Source: Dichetophora obliterata
Taxonomy: Eukaryota; Arthropoda; Insecta; Diptera; Sciomyzidae
Assembly: GCA_963920525.1 (NCBI GenBank)
Contig: OY986436.1
Span: 10,314,001-10,378,000 of the forward strand
Direction of reading: 5' to 3'
DNA length: 64,000 bases
The position numbers and the translations under genes are program-made. Shown one piece after another: positions 1 through 10,971 of the stretch. Positions within the stretch are counted from its first letter, which is position 1. Every line of letters starts with the position of its first letter. Under the pieces are notes generated by a model. It saw only the letters and a program-made list of their open reading frames with translations. It did no database searches and had not been told where the DNA came from.

Positions 1-1910
1 AAACTTGTATCTCCTCTAGAGAAATGTAGTAACACCTATTTTTTGATCAATCAGAAATGTTTGCATAGAAATGTTATTCTATTAAAAAATAATATCGGTG
101 TCCAAACAACTCACTCATCAAAATATTCGTAATTAATTTCGTGAGCTACTGCATAATTGATTTTCCCCATGTAGGTTTTGTGAATCTTACACATTTTATG
201 ATTTTATGAAAAAAACTGTATTCTAATAAAACGCTCACATATATCACATGACACTGACATTATTTCTTATGCTATTAAGATTAATTGATTTTGACTCCTT
301 GTCACGATGCTATTGAGAGAGAGAATATTAAAATATATTTTACTAACAATTCACCTATACAAAGATGAAAAAGAAACACAAACGAATGCGTGCGTGTATG
401 CATTACACTAATACCAAAACATACATCTTTGCTTCTAACCTACACACAGTTACTAGAATAAGCTGTCAGTTAGTATTTTATTACATGCATAAAATTATGT
501 CATTCCTTTGCGGCGTCATAAGAGAGAAGAAAGAGAGGAAAAAAAGGACAAAACACACACTTGTATTCAAACACGCATACACACAAGAGCATAATGATAA
601 AGTTTGGTGGTTGGTGTGTCTGTGTGTCAGCTGTCTGTGTTTTTCAATTTTCAAACCCTATAAAATTTACTTTCATGTAGTTACTGTAATTTAAACATTT
701 GCCTGGATAGACTAATGCTGCGAAAGTGTTGGAAATATGGTAAAGTGGGTAAAGATGCCTGAAAGGGTTGGTGGATGCTGGATGCTGGATGCTGTGGAGT
801 TGGGTTATTTTGCCCACAAGCTGTTTTCACTAAAACGAAGAATATGTAATAAAAATGAAGTTTGGCACACAAAACACATTACACTCGCTTGACTCTAGTC
901 AGCCAATCCATGGTATTATTTTATTACAAGCTCCTCACACGGAAACACACTCAAACACACTCACCCAAATACATATTGTAATATTGTTGCAAGGACTATC
1001 GATAGAGTAAATCTTTTATAGGTTGTATGTGTATTCCAAATGTGCAAGTGTGTGTTATTTATTTTATGTGTGCAAACATGAGAAAAATTGATGTTCACAA
1101 AGTACTTTGTGAGAATTTATTGAGTGTACTTAAAAAAAAAACCCACATACACATGCTCACACTACTTACACATCAATTTTTAAACTTATACAAAATCGTT
1201 TTCCTCACTTGGGGCATCCGTTCTTGTAAATAAGAATCAACAACCCGAAAACAACAGGAAGTAGGGAAAAGATTTGGGAAAGATTTCCGAAATAAAACAC
1301 AACAAAAACATATTTTTATGGCTCTCCGCAATCGATACAATATTTCTTCAATTCAGCGCTGTTGAATTGTTGTTGAAAGCACAATGACGGAGCTCTTAAG
1401 GAGACGGTCACAGCAGCAACACACATATGTACATGTCCTCAATCACTCACTCACTCAGTCACTCATTCATGCCTCACTTCTTATACTACAGTCACTACAA
1501 AAACCGCTACTAAAACTAGTGTCACCCTGCCGCGCCCACCTTTTGCAAGCTCATGCTAGTTATAAATAATTAACTGTTGCTCGTTTGAACGTTGACAACG
1601 ATGAGGTCGAGAAATGTTCCTCGTACTGGTGGAAACTGTGATGACAACAACGTCAAGTGTTAAATTTTGAGACCCACTTGTGGGTGCGGGTGGTGTGGTT
1701 TGGTGTGGTTTGGTGTGAGGCGAGGTGAGTTAGGTTGTGTTAAGTCTATGCGCCGGATAGTAAAAAGTTGACACAAATAGAAGCAGCGTCAGCAACATTT
1801 TATTTATTAAAGTTTTACCTCAAAACGTTTTGTCTACGGCAGTTGTGCTTTTTTTTTAAATACATATAAAAAAACTTTTAATTTTCCGTATTCCTTAATT
1901 AAAAATGCCA
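1..1910. other. AT-rich stretch without recognised gene
   Basis: I see no conserved protein, RNA gene or clear transposon end here. The short openings at 365-694, 1027-1233 and 1384-1569 have no recognisable domain. Small direct repeats occur (GGATGCT three times near 775-790; GGTGTGGTTT near 1690-1715). Confidence 0.5.
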
Positions 1911-2292
1911 AGGTGTTGCATTAAATTATAACTCGCTCAGTTTGAGCGCGGTACGATAAAAGTTATGGTACGACTGTAAAGTTTGATTCTTTGATCTCAT
2001 GACAAAAAAAAAAAAAACAACTGTGACATCATCAGGGCTGCAAAGGAGGTAGCTTAAGTAACGAAACTGTAAAATTATGGCATGGAATTTATTCGCTAAG
2101 TATAAGTACTATGGTAAAAATTAAGAAACGCCAGTAGAAATTGCTTTTGCGCAATCTAAAAGACAACGGTCCGCTATGCTAAATATTTTGAGTCAAATCG
2201 CTGGGTACGGAGAGTGAAACCTTAGCGGAAAACTTATCGTTATCGCCTTCCTGATAAAAGAGAGCAGTGAAGACAGCAGCTCAAGATGGAAA

Positions 2293-2542
2293 ATATCTGT
2301 GTCGATAAGTAATAACTGCTTTAGTGTGATTTCAAAGTTTCGAGAAATATTGTTTCAAAGTTTTCAATCGCCATAAAAGTTGGGTCATTTTGTGTCATTT
2401 TTGTGTCATTTTTTTTGGCTAAGGTCATGCTAGAAACACCAGATGTTGTGTGTTTATAGTTATATATGTGTGAAACACAGCTACATCAATACACATCGGT
2501 CTTAATTCAACTAAAGCGATTTTTGCTTATCGACACAGATAT
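2293..2542. mobile_element. MITE-like element, 32-bp terminal inverted repeats
   Basis: The left arm at 2293-2324 begins ATATCTGTGTCGATAAG and is matched in reverse complement by 2511-2542, with 28 of 32 positions agreeing. The element is 250 bp and has no coding capacity. A short 'ttttgtgtcatt' tandem lies near 2385-2410. No clear target duplication is visible, so the superfamily is not assigned. Confidence 0.65.
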
Positions 2543-2573
2543 AACAAACATGCCACGGTCTTGCATGTAATTA

Positions 2574-2722
2574 TTACTCAATAGGGCAGCTATTACAACA
2601 GCTTTTACAAAAACAAAAAGCATTGAAAAGATTTTGCTGCATATGCTTTTTGTCTTTGTAAAAGCTGTTTATTTTGCATTTGCAACGATGCAACAAGAAC
2701 GTGAATTGCCCTAATGAGTTAA
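2574..2722. mobile_element. Small hairpin element with two nested inverted repeats
   Basis: An outer inverted repeat pairs 2574-2588 (TTACTCAATAGGGCA) with 2707-2722. An inner one pairs 2597-2623 with 2643-2669, 26 of 27 bases matching (AACAGCTTTTAC... arm). The whole 149 bp could fold into a hairpin, as expected for a MITE. Nothing in it is coding. Confidence 0.6.
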
Positions 2723-3204
2723 TGCGCAACGGCCAATGATACAGAAGAAAAATTAAGAGCGGGTCGTGGCCTCACTGCTAGAAAAAATAATAAATTCATC
2801 AGTTCGCGGAGGTAGTAGCTTATGCAACAAAAATGCAAAATCGTTGCACGGAATTATTGCTCGTTGAGTATAGGTGAAAAGTAAAGGTGATGTTGTCTTT
2901 GTTCTCCTGACAAAAATTGATAAAAAAATTACGATGTCATAAGATCTCGGTGGTAGCCTCTTAATGCATATATAATGCAACAAAAATGCGAAACCGTTGC
3001 ATGTAATCAAATCTCGGTGACTATAGGTGCAATGATAAATTTTATGGTGCGATAGGTTGAGCTCATGACGAAACTAAAAAAAAAAATGGAATATCGTCAA
3101 TGGACTGCAGCTTACTGTAAATGTAATGTAAATGCGCCATAGATGCATGGAAATATTGCATGACACTAAGGTCATTTCACAGTCAAGGTTAGCATAGGTT
3201 TACA

Positions 3205-3650
3205 TAGAGTAAAAAATACACAAACAAATACAAAAATAAACAAAAACAACAAAAACAAAAACGTAAACAAAAATAACACAAAAACAAACAAAAACAACAA
3301 AAACAAAAACGTAAACAGAAAAAAACAACAAAAACAAAAACGTAAACAGAAAAAAACAACAAAAACAACAAAAACAACAAAAACAACAAAAACAACAAAA
3401 ACAAAAACTAAAACTAAAACTAAAACTAAAACAAACTAAAAAAAAAAACAAAAACAAAAACAAAAACAAAAGCAAAAGCAAAAACCTAAGAACAAAAACC
3501 AAATTATTTTAACAAAATAACCAAAAACCAAAAACCCAAAATCAAAAATCAAAAACCAAAAACCAAAAATCAAAAATCAAAAATCAAAAATCAAAAATCA
3601 AAAATCAAAAATCAAAAATCAAAAATCAAAAACTAAAAACCAAAAACCTA
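3205..3650 (+). repeat. A-rich simple repeats (CAAAAA)n, (TCAAAAA)n
   Basis: Runs of ACAAAAACAAAAACGTAA type units pass into (CAAAAA)n and then (TCAAAAA)n. The minus-strand openings here translate to poly-Phe/Leu/Cys and are artefacts of the repeat. Confidence 0.9.
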
Positions 3651-3659
3651 TCTTAGAGA

Positions 3660-4840
3660 ATATTCTATATGTCAATGAAAATAGTCTATACCATTCGTAT
3701 TTTTCCAAATCACGTTAAAACAAATTTTAGTCAAGATCGTATAAACGACGAAGAAAGACATCGGAAACATGAAAAATGGACATTTGTCTCTTTATACTAT
3801 ACTTTCCAATTAAAATGTATAAAATGTAAAAGAAATGCATAAATGTCTTTTCTATTTTAAAATGTCAAAACAACTACTTTAGAATGTTGGTTGAGCTATA
3901 TTCATTAATGTATATAGCAATTTTTACTACTCCGATAGAATGTCCTTAGATTAATGTGAGCAATAAAGGCTCAACTTAGCTGAAGCAGCGGGTAAGAAAG
4001 CTTTTATCCACAAGAAAAACTCACATAAACACATCCATTCACCTTATGACCAACATACAGAATCACCATCATCTTGCTATCCCTACCCTTGGCCACATTT
4101 AGAGCATGACGACAAAACTGTGCTAAACTTAACGGTATGACATTAAAAATGTAAAAGCAGCTGAGAGCAGTAAAAAAAAAACAACAATAAACCAAGCACC
4201 TTTTAATTCAGTGAAAAAAAAAGAAGAATGTCGCAAAGCACACAAACCAAATTGTTTAATTATTAAAATGTTGTAAGCCGAAATGTGTCCTCAAAAGTAC
4301 AACATAACAACAACAATCTGAAGTACTCATGCATCCTTAAGTAGTTTATTAAATGTTACAAACACTTATGCGATTTTTGTGCAAAATATTTTGTCTTACT
4401 TTTCTTTGTTTCTGACATATTAATATACCTTGTGTTGGGACCAACTACCCCCTACAATTTTCTCTCGATTGTCCAATGGTTCGGTTCATTTTAAATTAAT
4501 CTTACTGAGGATCACACTTTTATTTTAATTAAAACAACAACTTAAAGCACTTTGTAACCGCTGACCACATTTCTTTGAGGAATTTTTTCTTGCACGTCAT
4601 TCAAGTCATCCGCGTGTCATTCAACATGGCGTAGTTAACAATTAAAAGTGAATTAACATAATTTTTTATTTTTTCCCTTTTTTTGCTTTCCTAATGCATT
4701 CGTTCATTTATGCACTTGCACCTTCACTAGCTGCTGTTCTTTTAAATGGACATCCGTAAAGTGCCATAAAAAGTTGTGACAGACGTTAGACAAAACAGTT
4801 TGTAGGCAATATTGTTTGCTTTAAAGCTCTTTTAGGGACT
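3660..4840. other. AT-rich stretch without recognised feature
   Basis: I see no protein similarity, inverted repeat or tandem repeat of note. The opening at 4004-4195 (minus) has no domain signature. Confidence 0.45.
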
Positions 4841-4929
4841 ACAAAAAGTTGGTGTTGTTAATGTATGTAAAGTGGTTACCTGGAGCATTTGCAATGTGGC
4901 ATACTTTGCATTTACGTGCGTATACTTTT

Positions 4930-5150
4930 CTTAGAAAATTAAAGTACACCTTTTGCTTTACCATCCATCACCTCTGGCTTTTGCCTTTACCTATGACATT
5001 ACTTTTACTTCTACTTCTATCACAGCTCTGCATTTACCTTTGTTTTTACCATCACCTTATGTTTTTGCCATTACTTTTGACTTCATCATTCCCTTTATCT
5101 TTACATCTACTTATACCATTACCTTTACCTTAACCTTAAGGTCAGGTTCT
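4930..5150 (+). repeat. Degenerate pyrimidine-rich repeat (CTTTAC-like)
   Basis: The plus strand is a degenerate run of 'cctttac', 'acttttacttct' and 'atcaccttt' motifs. Two overlapping openings here give Leu/Pro/Thr-rich strings in different frames, which is expected of a degenerate hexamer repeat. A similar 60-bp patch occurs at 6139-6200. Confidence 0.6.
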
Positions 5151-5159
5151 CATCTATAG

Positions 5160-6390
5160 TTCCGAAAACACGGTGATGTTCTTAATTTTTTTTTTCATAG
5201 AAGGAAGTAAATGCTTGGTATTCACTATGTCATTTTCAGTGGTCAGTTGTTGTCAATCAAATTGAAAATAACATGTTGACATTTATTCTAATTTTTGGCA
5301 ATCTTGGAAAATTAAAAACAAATAAATTATTAAATGGAGGCTATGTAGAAAATGTTCTAGAGTTTTATTAAGGTGATGTTTCACGTGATAAACTTTTGTG
5401 TCGTTATAAGCATTAAGATGTAGGAAAATATTTTTTTTGTTGCATAATAGTGCAATGTGAAGTGTCAATTCGCCGTCAAAAGTCACGTTGAAAAAAAAGG
5501 TACCCAAACGGTCTCCATCCCACAGCACATTCAACCTGACCTTCATCTGACCTAAATTTAGGTTTCTACTTAAAAGTAAATCTACTTTAACCTTCAACTG
5601 GCATGCTCATCCTGAGTAACATACCTGGGGACTCGTGGGGTACATACGAACCCCAGTGATTAAAATCTTTGTAAAAATTAAAATATTTATTATTTTGTCT
5701 CAAAAAAATTCAGAGATCATCTTTAGATACCACTTTAAACTGAAGAATAGTCTAAGTTGAAAAAATAAAGATCAGCGTTCATTAAAACTCCGGAAAACTA
5801 GAAAAAAATTCCAAGCAAATCAAAACAAGAAAGAACGTGATGTATGTACGTACCCCACGTGGCCAGGTGAAGGTTAAAATAAAAAAAATCCAAGTCAATA
5901 CATAGAGTAGTTCTTAAGTTATCGTATAGACCAGTTTGTAAAACGATGATGAAACGAGATCTAAGATTTGGTTAACGATTGTTATGCGTGCGTTAATGAA
6001 AATATGGATTCCTTTCATATGTGATAACTTTTTATGCAATTGTTATCGGCAAAATCGCTTTGGGAACATATGCTACACATTATAAGCTATCGAAAAAATT
6101 GAGTTTTTTGGTCAAGCTTCATGAGAATATGCTCTTAAAGCCTTAATCTTACTTTTTACCTTTACTTTTGCCTTAACCTTTACTTACCTATCTTCTACCT
6201 TAAAATGAACATTACACAAAATCTATATATAAATAGGCGTAGGCGAAACAGTTAAGGGAACATATACAGTCAGGAGGCCAAAAAAATCGATTTTTAAAAA
6301 AATTTTCATGAGATAACCTTACAATTTATTAATGTAAAAAATTTTTTCATACACACATGCTAAATTTCTCCGCTGCTTATGCAGATATGT
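5160..6390. other. AT-rich stretch; one unassigned opening
   Basis: No transposon end or RNA gene is recognised. A minus-strand opening at 5283-5597 (104 codons) is the longest, but matches no family I know and partly reads through the 'accttcaacct' low-complexity sequence. I do not call it a gene. Confidence 0.4.
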
Positions 6391-6940
6391 GTATTAGACA
6401 TGGGCAACGCAGCAATAAATGCTGCGCTGGTACACCAACCCAAACGTAGTTACTGTATCGGCGCAATGTGTTAACGCAATTGCGTCGTGACGTAGTTTGA
6501 AATGCTATTATTTAATGCGTAGTTTTAATTGCACAACGCGTTCCGTTATGTAGCCAATTTGTTAAAGGCGGTGAGTTTTTGTGGTGATGAAGTTAGTTGT
6601 CCTGAGCGCAAGTTGTCTTCACTTAGTAAAATCGAATGGAATCAAATAAAAAATACTGACAAAATATAGAGGACTGTTTTCGGTTGTAGGACACTTAAGG
6701 TTTTTGTGGCTTAATTTTTGATCAAGTGCATTTAATATGTAAACATATGCATAGCTATAGAAAGCTTATCAAATAAGCAAAATTTTAGCTGAAGTAACTA
6801 TATTGATTTAGTCAACCAGAAAAATTGTACGACCAATTTTATGAAGGGTTTATTTTTTGCAAAACAAAAAATCTACTAAAAATGGGAACATGTGAAGAAA
6901 AACCACCAAAAATACACAAAAATAACAAAATTTATTCATT

Positions 6941-7123
6941 TTAGAAGCCTTGTTCATCATCCAAATAAGAAGTGCAATGTTTGCATGTAAAATAGCAGGG
7001 TTGCATGTCAGCGCACTTCAAATGCACCGGCTGTTTGCACTCATTGCATTTGACTGAGCTCGCTCCAGTCAATTTCGGTGGCATAAGGTCCAAACAGATG
7101 ATGCAGAATTCTTTTATATTAAA
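6941..7123 (-). pseudogene. PHD-like C4HC3 zinc-finger protein, C-terminal fragment
   Basis: The minus strand is open from 7123 to a TAA at 6941-6943. It encodes about 60 residues with the pattern C-x2-C-x15-C-x2-C-x4-H-x2-C-x9-C-x2-C, ending in an acidic DDEQGF tail. The two outer landmarks are CIICLDLMPPKLTG and YFTCKHCTSYLDD. The C4HC3 order is that of PHD fingers, which bind histone tails or peptides in chromatin proteins and also occur in some transposon proteins. The last spacer (9) is shorter than usual for PHD, so 'PHD-like' is the safe name. An AATAAA follows the stop by 4 nt (6931-6936, minus), suggesting a real 3' end. The N-terminal half is missing here: the upstream frame hits a stop at 7124-7126. 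Partial copies with more N-terminal sequence lie in the array downstream. Confidence 0.65.
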
Positions 7124-7410
7124 TTAAATTTGGCTTTATTCATATATTAGTACATCAGAAATAGTTATTCTTTTGCGAACAATAAAAAAGTATAATTTAT
7201 TTCTCAAACAAACATATCTTTGCATATTTTAAATGCAAAAACAAGGTGTCCCACAACTGGTTACATGAGGTGTCCCACAACTGGGAATGGTAGCTATTTT
7301 GAAAGTGACTGGCAAAATTGTATGGTGATCATATTTTGCCAGAAATTTATGTTATCAAAACACAATAAAAATACTGCATAAATTATGCAGTATTACTTAC
7401 TAAGGTGGCG

Positions 7411-7516
7411 CTACAACCGTATGTCGGTCTTGGCCTCATCTAAGAATTTGCGCCAGCCATTTCTGTCTCTCGCTTGCTGAATCCAATTGGAAATTCCAGG
7501 TTCTCCTCTACTTGGT
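7411..7516 (-). pseudogene. Non-LTR retrotransposon ORF2 C-terminus with (AAGT)n tail
   Basis: Reading from about 7516 down to a TAG at 7411-7413 gives the motif ARDRNGWRKFLDEAKTDIRL at the end. This resembles the extreme C-terminus of RTE-type endonuclease-reverse transcriptases, where W-R-x-L/F-x-x-E-A-K is common just before the stop. The stop is followed by AGCGCCACC and then (AAGT)n, a plausible 3' tail. Only about 35 residues remain, with no RT or endonuclease. The fragment must have inserted before the array amplified, because every unit carries it. Confidence 0.6.
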
Positions 7517-7600
7517 CTTTAAATTAGTTCACTTCAGTTTATCGCTCTCAATTCAAAATTCAAAAGTTACTAATGTACTGAATGTTTTTCGATTTTTTTT

Positions 7601-7780
7601 TCAATTCAAATGCACCGTCCGTTTGCATTCATTGCATTTGATTGAGTTCGCTCCAGTCAATTTCGGTGGCAGAAGGTTCAAACAGATAATGCAGAATTCT
7701 AAATCGCCCTCAGATGGTAGAGACTTATTTGGCTTATTGCGCTTGGCCGATGGTTTGGCTGATCGCGTTGCCAAATGCAG
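7601..7780 (-). pseudogene. PHD-like finger, N-terminal fragment (array unit 1)
   Basis: The minus strand from 7780 to a TGA at 7601-7603 encodes a basic Lys/Pro/Ser-rich leader (AKRNKPNKSLPSEGD) followed by LEFCIICLNLLPPKLTG and the second Cys pair CNEC. It stops just after VHLN, where the copy at 6941-7123 continues with KC and the last Cys pair. The finger is therefore cut after its histidine. No in-frame ATG starts the frame. A TGA lies directly upstream, at 7781-7783. Confidence 0.6.
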
Positions 7781-8143
7781 TCACTCTAATGCCCTTTTTC
7801 TCGACTTAATGTTACTTAATGGCTTTAAAAAGTGCATTTAATTAAATTTCGACTGACTTTTCTGGGGTTGACATGGCTAAAAATGCGTAAAAATGCTAGA
7901 AAACAAAAAAATTTATATTTGACAGTTTGTAAGTTAAACGCATACTTTAAATGCAAAAACAAGGTGTCCTACAACCGGTTACATGAGGTGTCCCACAACT
8001 GGAAATAGTACGTTTTTTTGAAAGTGACTGGCAAAATTGAATGGTGGACATATTTTACCAGAAATTTATGTTTTCAAAATACAATGAAAATACTGCATAA
8101 ATTATGCATAACACTTCTTTTTAAATTACTTACTTAGGTGGCG

Positions 8144-8245
8144 CTACAACCCTATGTCGGTCTTGGCCTCATCTAAGAATTCGCGCCAGCCATTTCTGTC
8201 TCTCGGTTGCTGGCGCCAGTTGGAAATCCCAGGTTGTCCTCTACT
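8144..8245 (-). pseudogene. Non-LTR C-terminus, array unit 2
   Basis: This is the unit-2 copy of the fragment at 7411-7516. Its frame ends RNGWREFLDEAKTDIGL before the TAG at 8144-8146. Two substitutions distinguish it from unit 1, and the (AAGT)n tail lies at 8126-8138 (plus-strand ATTACTTACTTAG). Confidence 0.55.
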
Positions 8246-8349
8246 TGGTCCTTAAATTAGTTCACTTCAGTTTATCGCACTCTCAATTCAAAATTCAAAA
8301 GTTACTAATGTGCTGATGTTTTTGGTTTTTTTTTTAATTCAAATGCATT

Positions 8350-8496
8350 GCATTTGATTGAGTTCGCTCCAGTCAATTTCAGTGGCAGAAGGTCCAAACA
8401 GATAATGCAGAATTCTAAATCGCCATCAGATGGTGGAGACTTCTTTGGCTTATTGCGCGTGGCCGACGGTTTGGCTAGTCGCGTTGCCAAATGCAG
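8350..8496 (-). pseudogene. PHD-like finger, N-terminal fragment (array unit 2)
   Basis: The leader reads LATRLAKPSATRNKPKKSPP, followed by the first Cys pair (CIIC) and KCNA. A deletion of about 15 bp has removed the second cysteine of the CNEC pair and the 'CKRPVH' part, so this copy cannot form the finger. The frame opens after a TGA at 8497-8499. Confidence 0.55.
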
Positions 8497-8864
8497 TCAC
8501 TCTAATGCCCTTTTTCTCGACTTAATGTTACTTAATGGCTTTAACAAGTGCATTTAAATACAATTCGGCCTACTTTTCTGGGGTTGACATGGCTAAAAAT
8601 GCCTAAAAATGCAAGAAAACACAAAAACATTTATATTTTACAGTTTGTAAGTTAAACGCATATTTTAAATGCAAAATCAAGGTGTCCCACAACCGGTTAC
8701 ATGAGGTGTCCCACAACTGGAAATGGTAACTATTTTGAAAGTGACTGGCAAAATTGTATGGTGGACATATTTTGCCAGAAATTTATGCTTTCAAAATACA
8801 ATGAAAATACTGCATAAATTGTGCATAACACTTCTTTGTAAATTACATATTTACTTAGGTTTCG

Positions 8865-8967
8865 CTACAACCGTATCTCGGTCTTGGCCTCATCTAAGAA
8901 TTTGCGTCAGCCATTTCTGTCTCTCGCTTGCTGGATCCAGTTGAAAATTCTAGGTTGTCCTCTACTT
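8865..8967 (-). pseudogene. Non-LTR C-terminus, array unit 3
   Basis: The same fragment as at 7411-7516, ending at TAG 8865-8867. The conserved Trp of the GW-R motif is changed to TGA in this copy, so the relic is doubly broken. Confidence 0.55.
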
Positions 8968-9054
8968 GGTCCTTAAATTAGTTCACTTCAGCTTATCGCT
9001 CTCTCAATTCAAAATTCAAAAGTTACTAATGTGCTGATTTTTTTCTATTTTTGT

Positions 9055-9234
9055 TCAATTCAAAAACACCGGCCGTTTGCACTCATTGCATTTGATTGAG
9101 TTCGCTCCAGTCAATGTCAGTGGCAGAATTTCCAAACAGATAATGCAGAATTCTAAATCGCCATCAGATGGTGGAGACTTCTTTGGCTTATTGCGCGTGG
9201 CCGACGGTTTGGCTAGTCGCGTTGCCAAATGCAG
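9055..9234 (-). pseudogene. PHD-like finger, N-terminal fragment (array unit 3)
   Basis: The frame runs from 9234 to a TGA at 9055-9057, with the basic leader, CIIC and CNECKRPVF. The zinc-binding His of the 7.0-kb copy is replaced by Phe here, and the last three cysteines are missing. Confidence 0.55.
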
Positions 9235-9597
9235 TCACTCTAATGCCCTTTTTCTCGACTTAATGTTACTTAATGGCTTAAACAAGTGCATTTAGTTAAA
9301 TTTCGGCTGACTTTTCTAGGGTTGACATGGCTAAAAATGTGTAAAAATGCTAGAAAACACAAAACATTTATATTTGACAGTTTGTAAGTTAAACGCATAC
9401 TTTAAATGCAAAAACAAGGTGTCCCACAACCGGTTACACGAGGTGTCCCACAACTGGAAATAGTACGCTATTATGAAAGTGACTGGCAAAATTGTATGGT
9501 GGGCATATTTTGCCAGAAATTTATGTTTTCAAAATACAATGAAAATTTGCATAAATTATGCATAACGCTTCTTTTTAAATTACTTACTTAGGTGGCG

Positions 9598-9690
9598 CTA
9601 CAACCGTATGTCGGTCTCGACCTGATCTAAGAATTTGCGCCAGCCATTGCTGTCTCTCGCTGGCTGGCGCCAGTTGGAAATTCCAGGTTG
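9598..9690 (-). pseudogene. Non-LTR C-terminus, array unit 4
   Basis: The copy in the truncated last unit ends at TAG 9598-9600 and reads RDSNGWRKFLDQVETDIRL. Acidic and polar substitutions set it apart from units 1-3. Confidence 0.55.
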
Positions 9691-10971
9691 TTCACTTCAG
9701 TTTAGCGCACTCTCAATTCAAAATTCAAAAGTTACTAATGTGCTGATGTTTTTCGATTTTTGTTTAATGCTCACATCATTCAAACAAATGCGTGTATTCG
9801 CTTTGCTGTTAGCAAAATAACTGAGTACTGTCAAACTACAATTGTGAAAGGGGTGTCCCAAAAAATACGAAGGGTGTCCCACAACCGGAGACACTCCCCT
9901 ATTTATTCGATCTAAAGAACTTATATTGATCATTAATTGAATTGACGCAAGACAAGTTGGAAGATGGATGGCAGTTTGATTCCAATTTGAGCATGAAGCA
10001 AATGTATTGCTGCGAATTTTGAGTTACTGCGTTATTTTTTAATTATTAACGCAGTATTCAGCTTTAACGCAAAAATAAAACAAAACCATTCCATGAATCT
10101 CATAGCATCAATAACCATCAAATGCACTCCAAACACGCACGCTTAACAGCATCTTCCCCGCAACTCCTTATTCATATTTAAACAAGCAATAATGTTTGCT
10201 TCGAACAATCGTTATGTTCGAGGCGCCGTACAAATTTCGCACTTTTTAATCGATATATATGAGGCGACGTATAAAAAAGTGTAGATAATTTTATTACCTT
10301 TCCAACTGTGGTTTATCGAAGAAAATCGTACAAGAAATGGCGTAGTTATGCCGATTAAGGTCTAAATCACATAAAAGCGCAACCAAAAAATTCTCAAAAA
10401 AAAAAAAAAAATCAAAACGCGCGAATTTCTTAAAATTTTTTATGCTGATATTAATCATTTTTGAAGCTTTAATTTTAATTTTTTGTGTTTTTGAAAATTT
10501 TTAGGAACAAAAAACTTTCCCAAGCAAAAAGTGGGTTTTTGCCCAAAAAAAGGAACGTTTTTAAAAAATTCCAGGGGGCCTACGGGTTGACACATTGTAA
10601 AATCTTTCTGTAAAGGGTACAACAATATGCCAAATAATATTTTAGACCGAGTTTATCAAACACTTTTTTGACCCGGCCCATAGTGCGCTTTTTTAATTTT
10701 AGGATGACATTTGGGTTTCTTTTGTTAAATTTTATAAAAAAATATTTTTATTCGTCAGATTATAAAACATGTATTATGAATGTGGTATTACAAACTTGGT
10801 GTATTGCATGTTTTTTTTTTATAAAATTCGTCAAAGTTGAAACGTTTTTAACAAAAATATGCTCAATAAAACCCAAAAAGAAAATCAAGTTAAAACAATA
10901 ATAACTTCGAGCACAAAGTTTATATCAAGGTTTTGTTTTTTGGACTTTTTTATGTCTTAATCGCCATTGAA

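Larger units (their letters stand above)
1913..3100 (+). repeat. Diverged dispersed repeat, three units
   Basis: Three related stretches of about 110 bp lie at 1913-2030, 2843-2955 and 2995-3100. Each starts with GTTGCA..., passes through a 'tcg-tga-tataggt' or 'ctcgctcag' segment, a 'tatggtRcgaY' segment and a 'ctcatgac' or 'ctcctgac' followed by an A-run and a 'atcatc/atcgtc' motif. Two inverted-repeat elements lie between the first and second units. The family is old and not recognised. Confidence 0.45.
7240..9770 (+). repeat. 718-bp tandem array, about 3.5 units
   Basis: Unit starts, marked by CAAGGTGTCCCACAAC or a close variant, fall at 7242, 7960, 8678 and 9415, giving periods of 718, 718 and 737 bp. 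The last unit is cut at about 9770. Each full unit holds, in order: a pair of GTGTCCCACAAC motifs, a GACTGGCAAAATTG segment, an AAGT-tailed non-LTR C-terminus (minus strand), and a zinc-finger coding fragment (minus strand). A plus-strand opening (for example 9077-9295) is kept in three units, but it is antisense to the zinc-finger segment and is probably a shadow. Confidence 0.9.
6669..9899 (-). mobile_element. Element Y with internal 718-bp tandem array
   Basis: The terminal inverted repeats are about 30 bp: GAGGACTGTTTTCGGTTGTA... at 6669 and, in reverse complement, GGGGAGTGTCTCCGGTTGTG... ending at 9899. TA dinucleotides flank both ends (6667-6668, 9900-9901), and X sequence resumes immediately outside, so Y is an insertion into X. 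The 'GGTGTCCCACAAC' motif of the right end recurs in pairs at the start of every internal array unit. The coding remnants (zinc-finger cassette, non-LTR C-terminus) read on the minus strand. A TA target would suit a Tc1/mariner-type element, but I see no transposase, so the class is open. A rearranged partial copy lies inverted at 62807-63292. Confidence 0.65.

Noticed and set aside
3189..3502. Long minus-strand openings rich in Phe, Leu and Cys
   Set aside because: They are translations of (CAAAAA)n simple repeats. The same applies to 15752-16031 and to 17363-17725 in the CT repeat.
5283..5597. 104-codon minus opening as a possible gene
   Set aside because: No recognisable domain, partial overlap with low-complexity 'accttcaacct' sequence, and no splice or promoter context to support it.
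8348..9295. Plus-strand opening kept in three array units (…IMQNSKSPSDGG…)
   Set aside because: It is exactly antisense to the zinc-finger segment. The minus frame shows the Cys/His pattern, so the plus frame is taken as a shadow.
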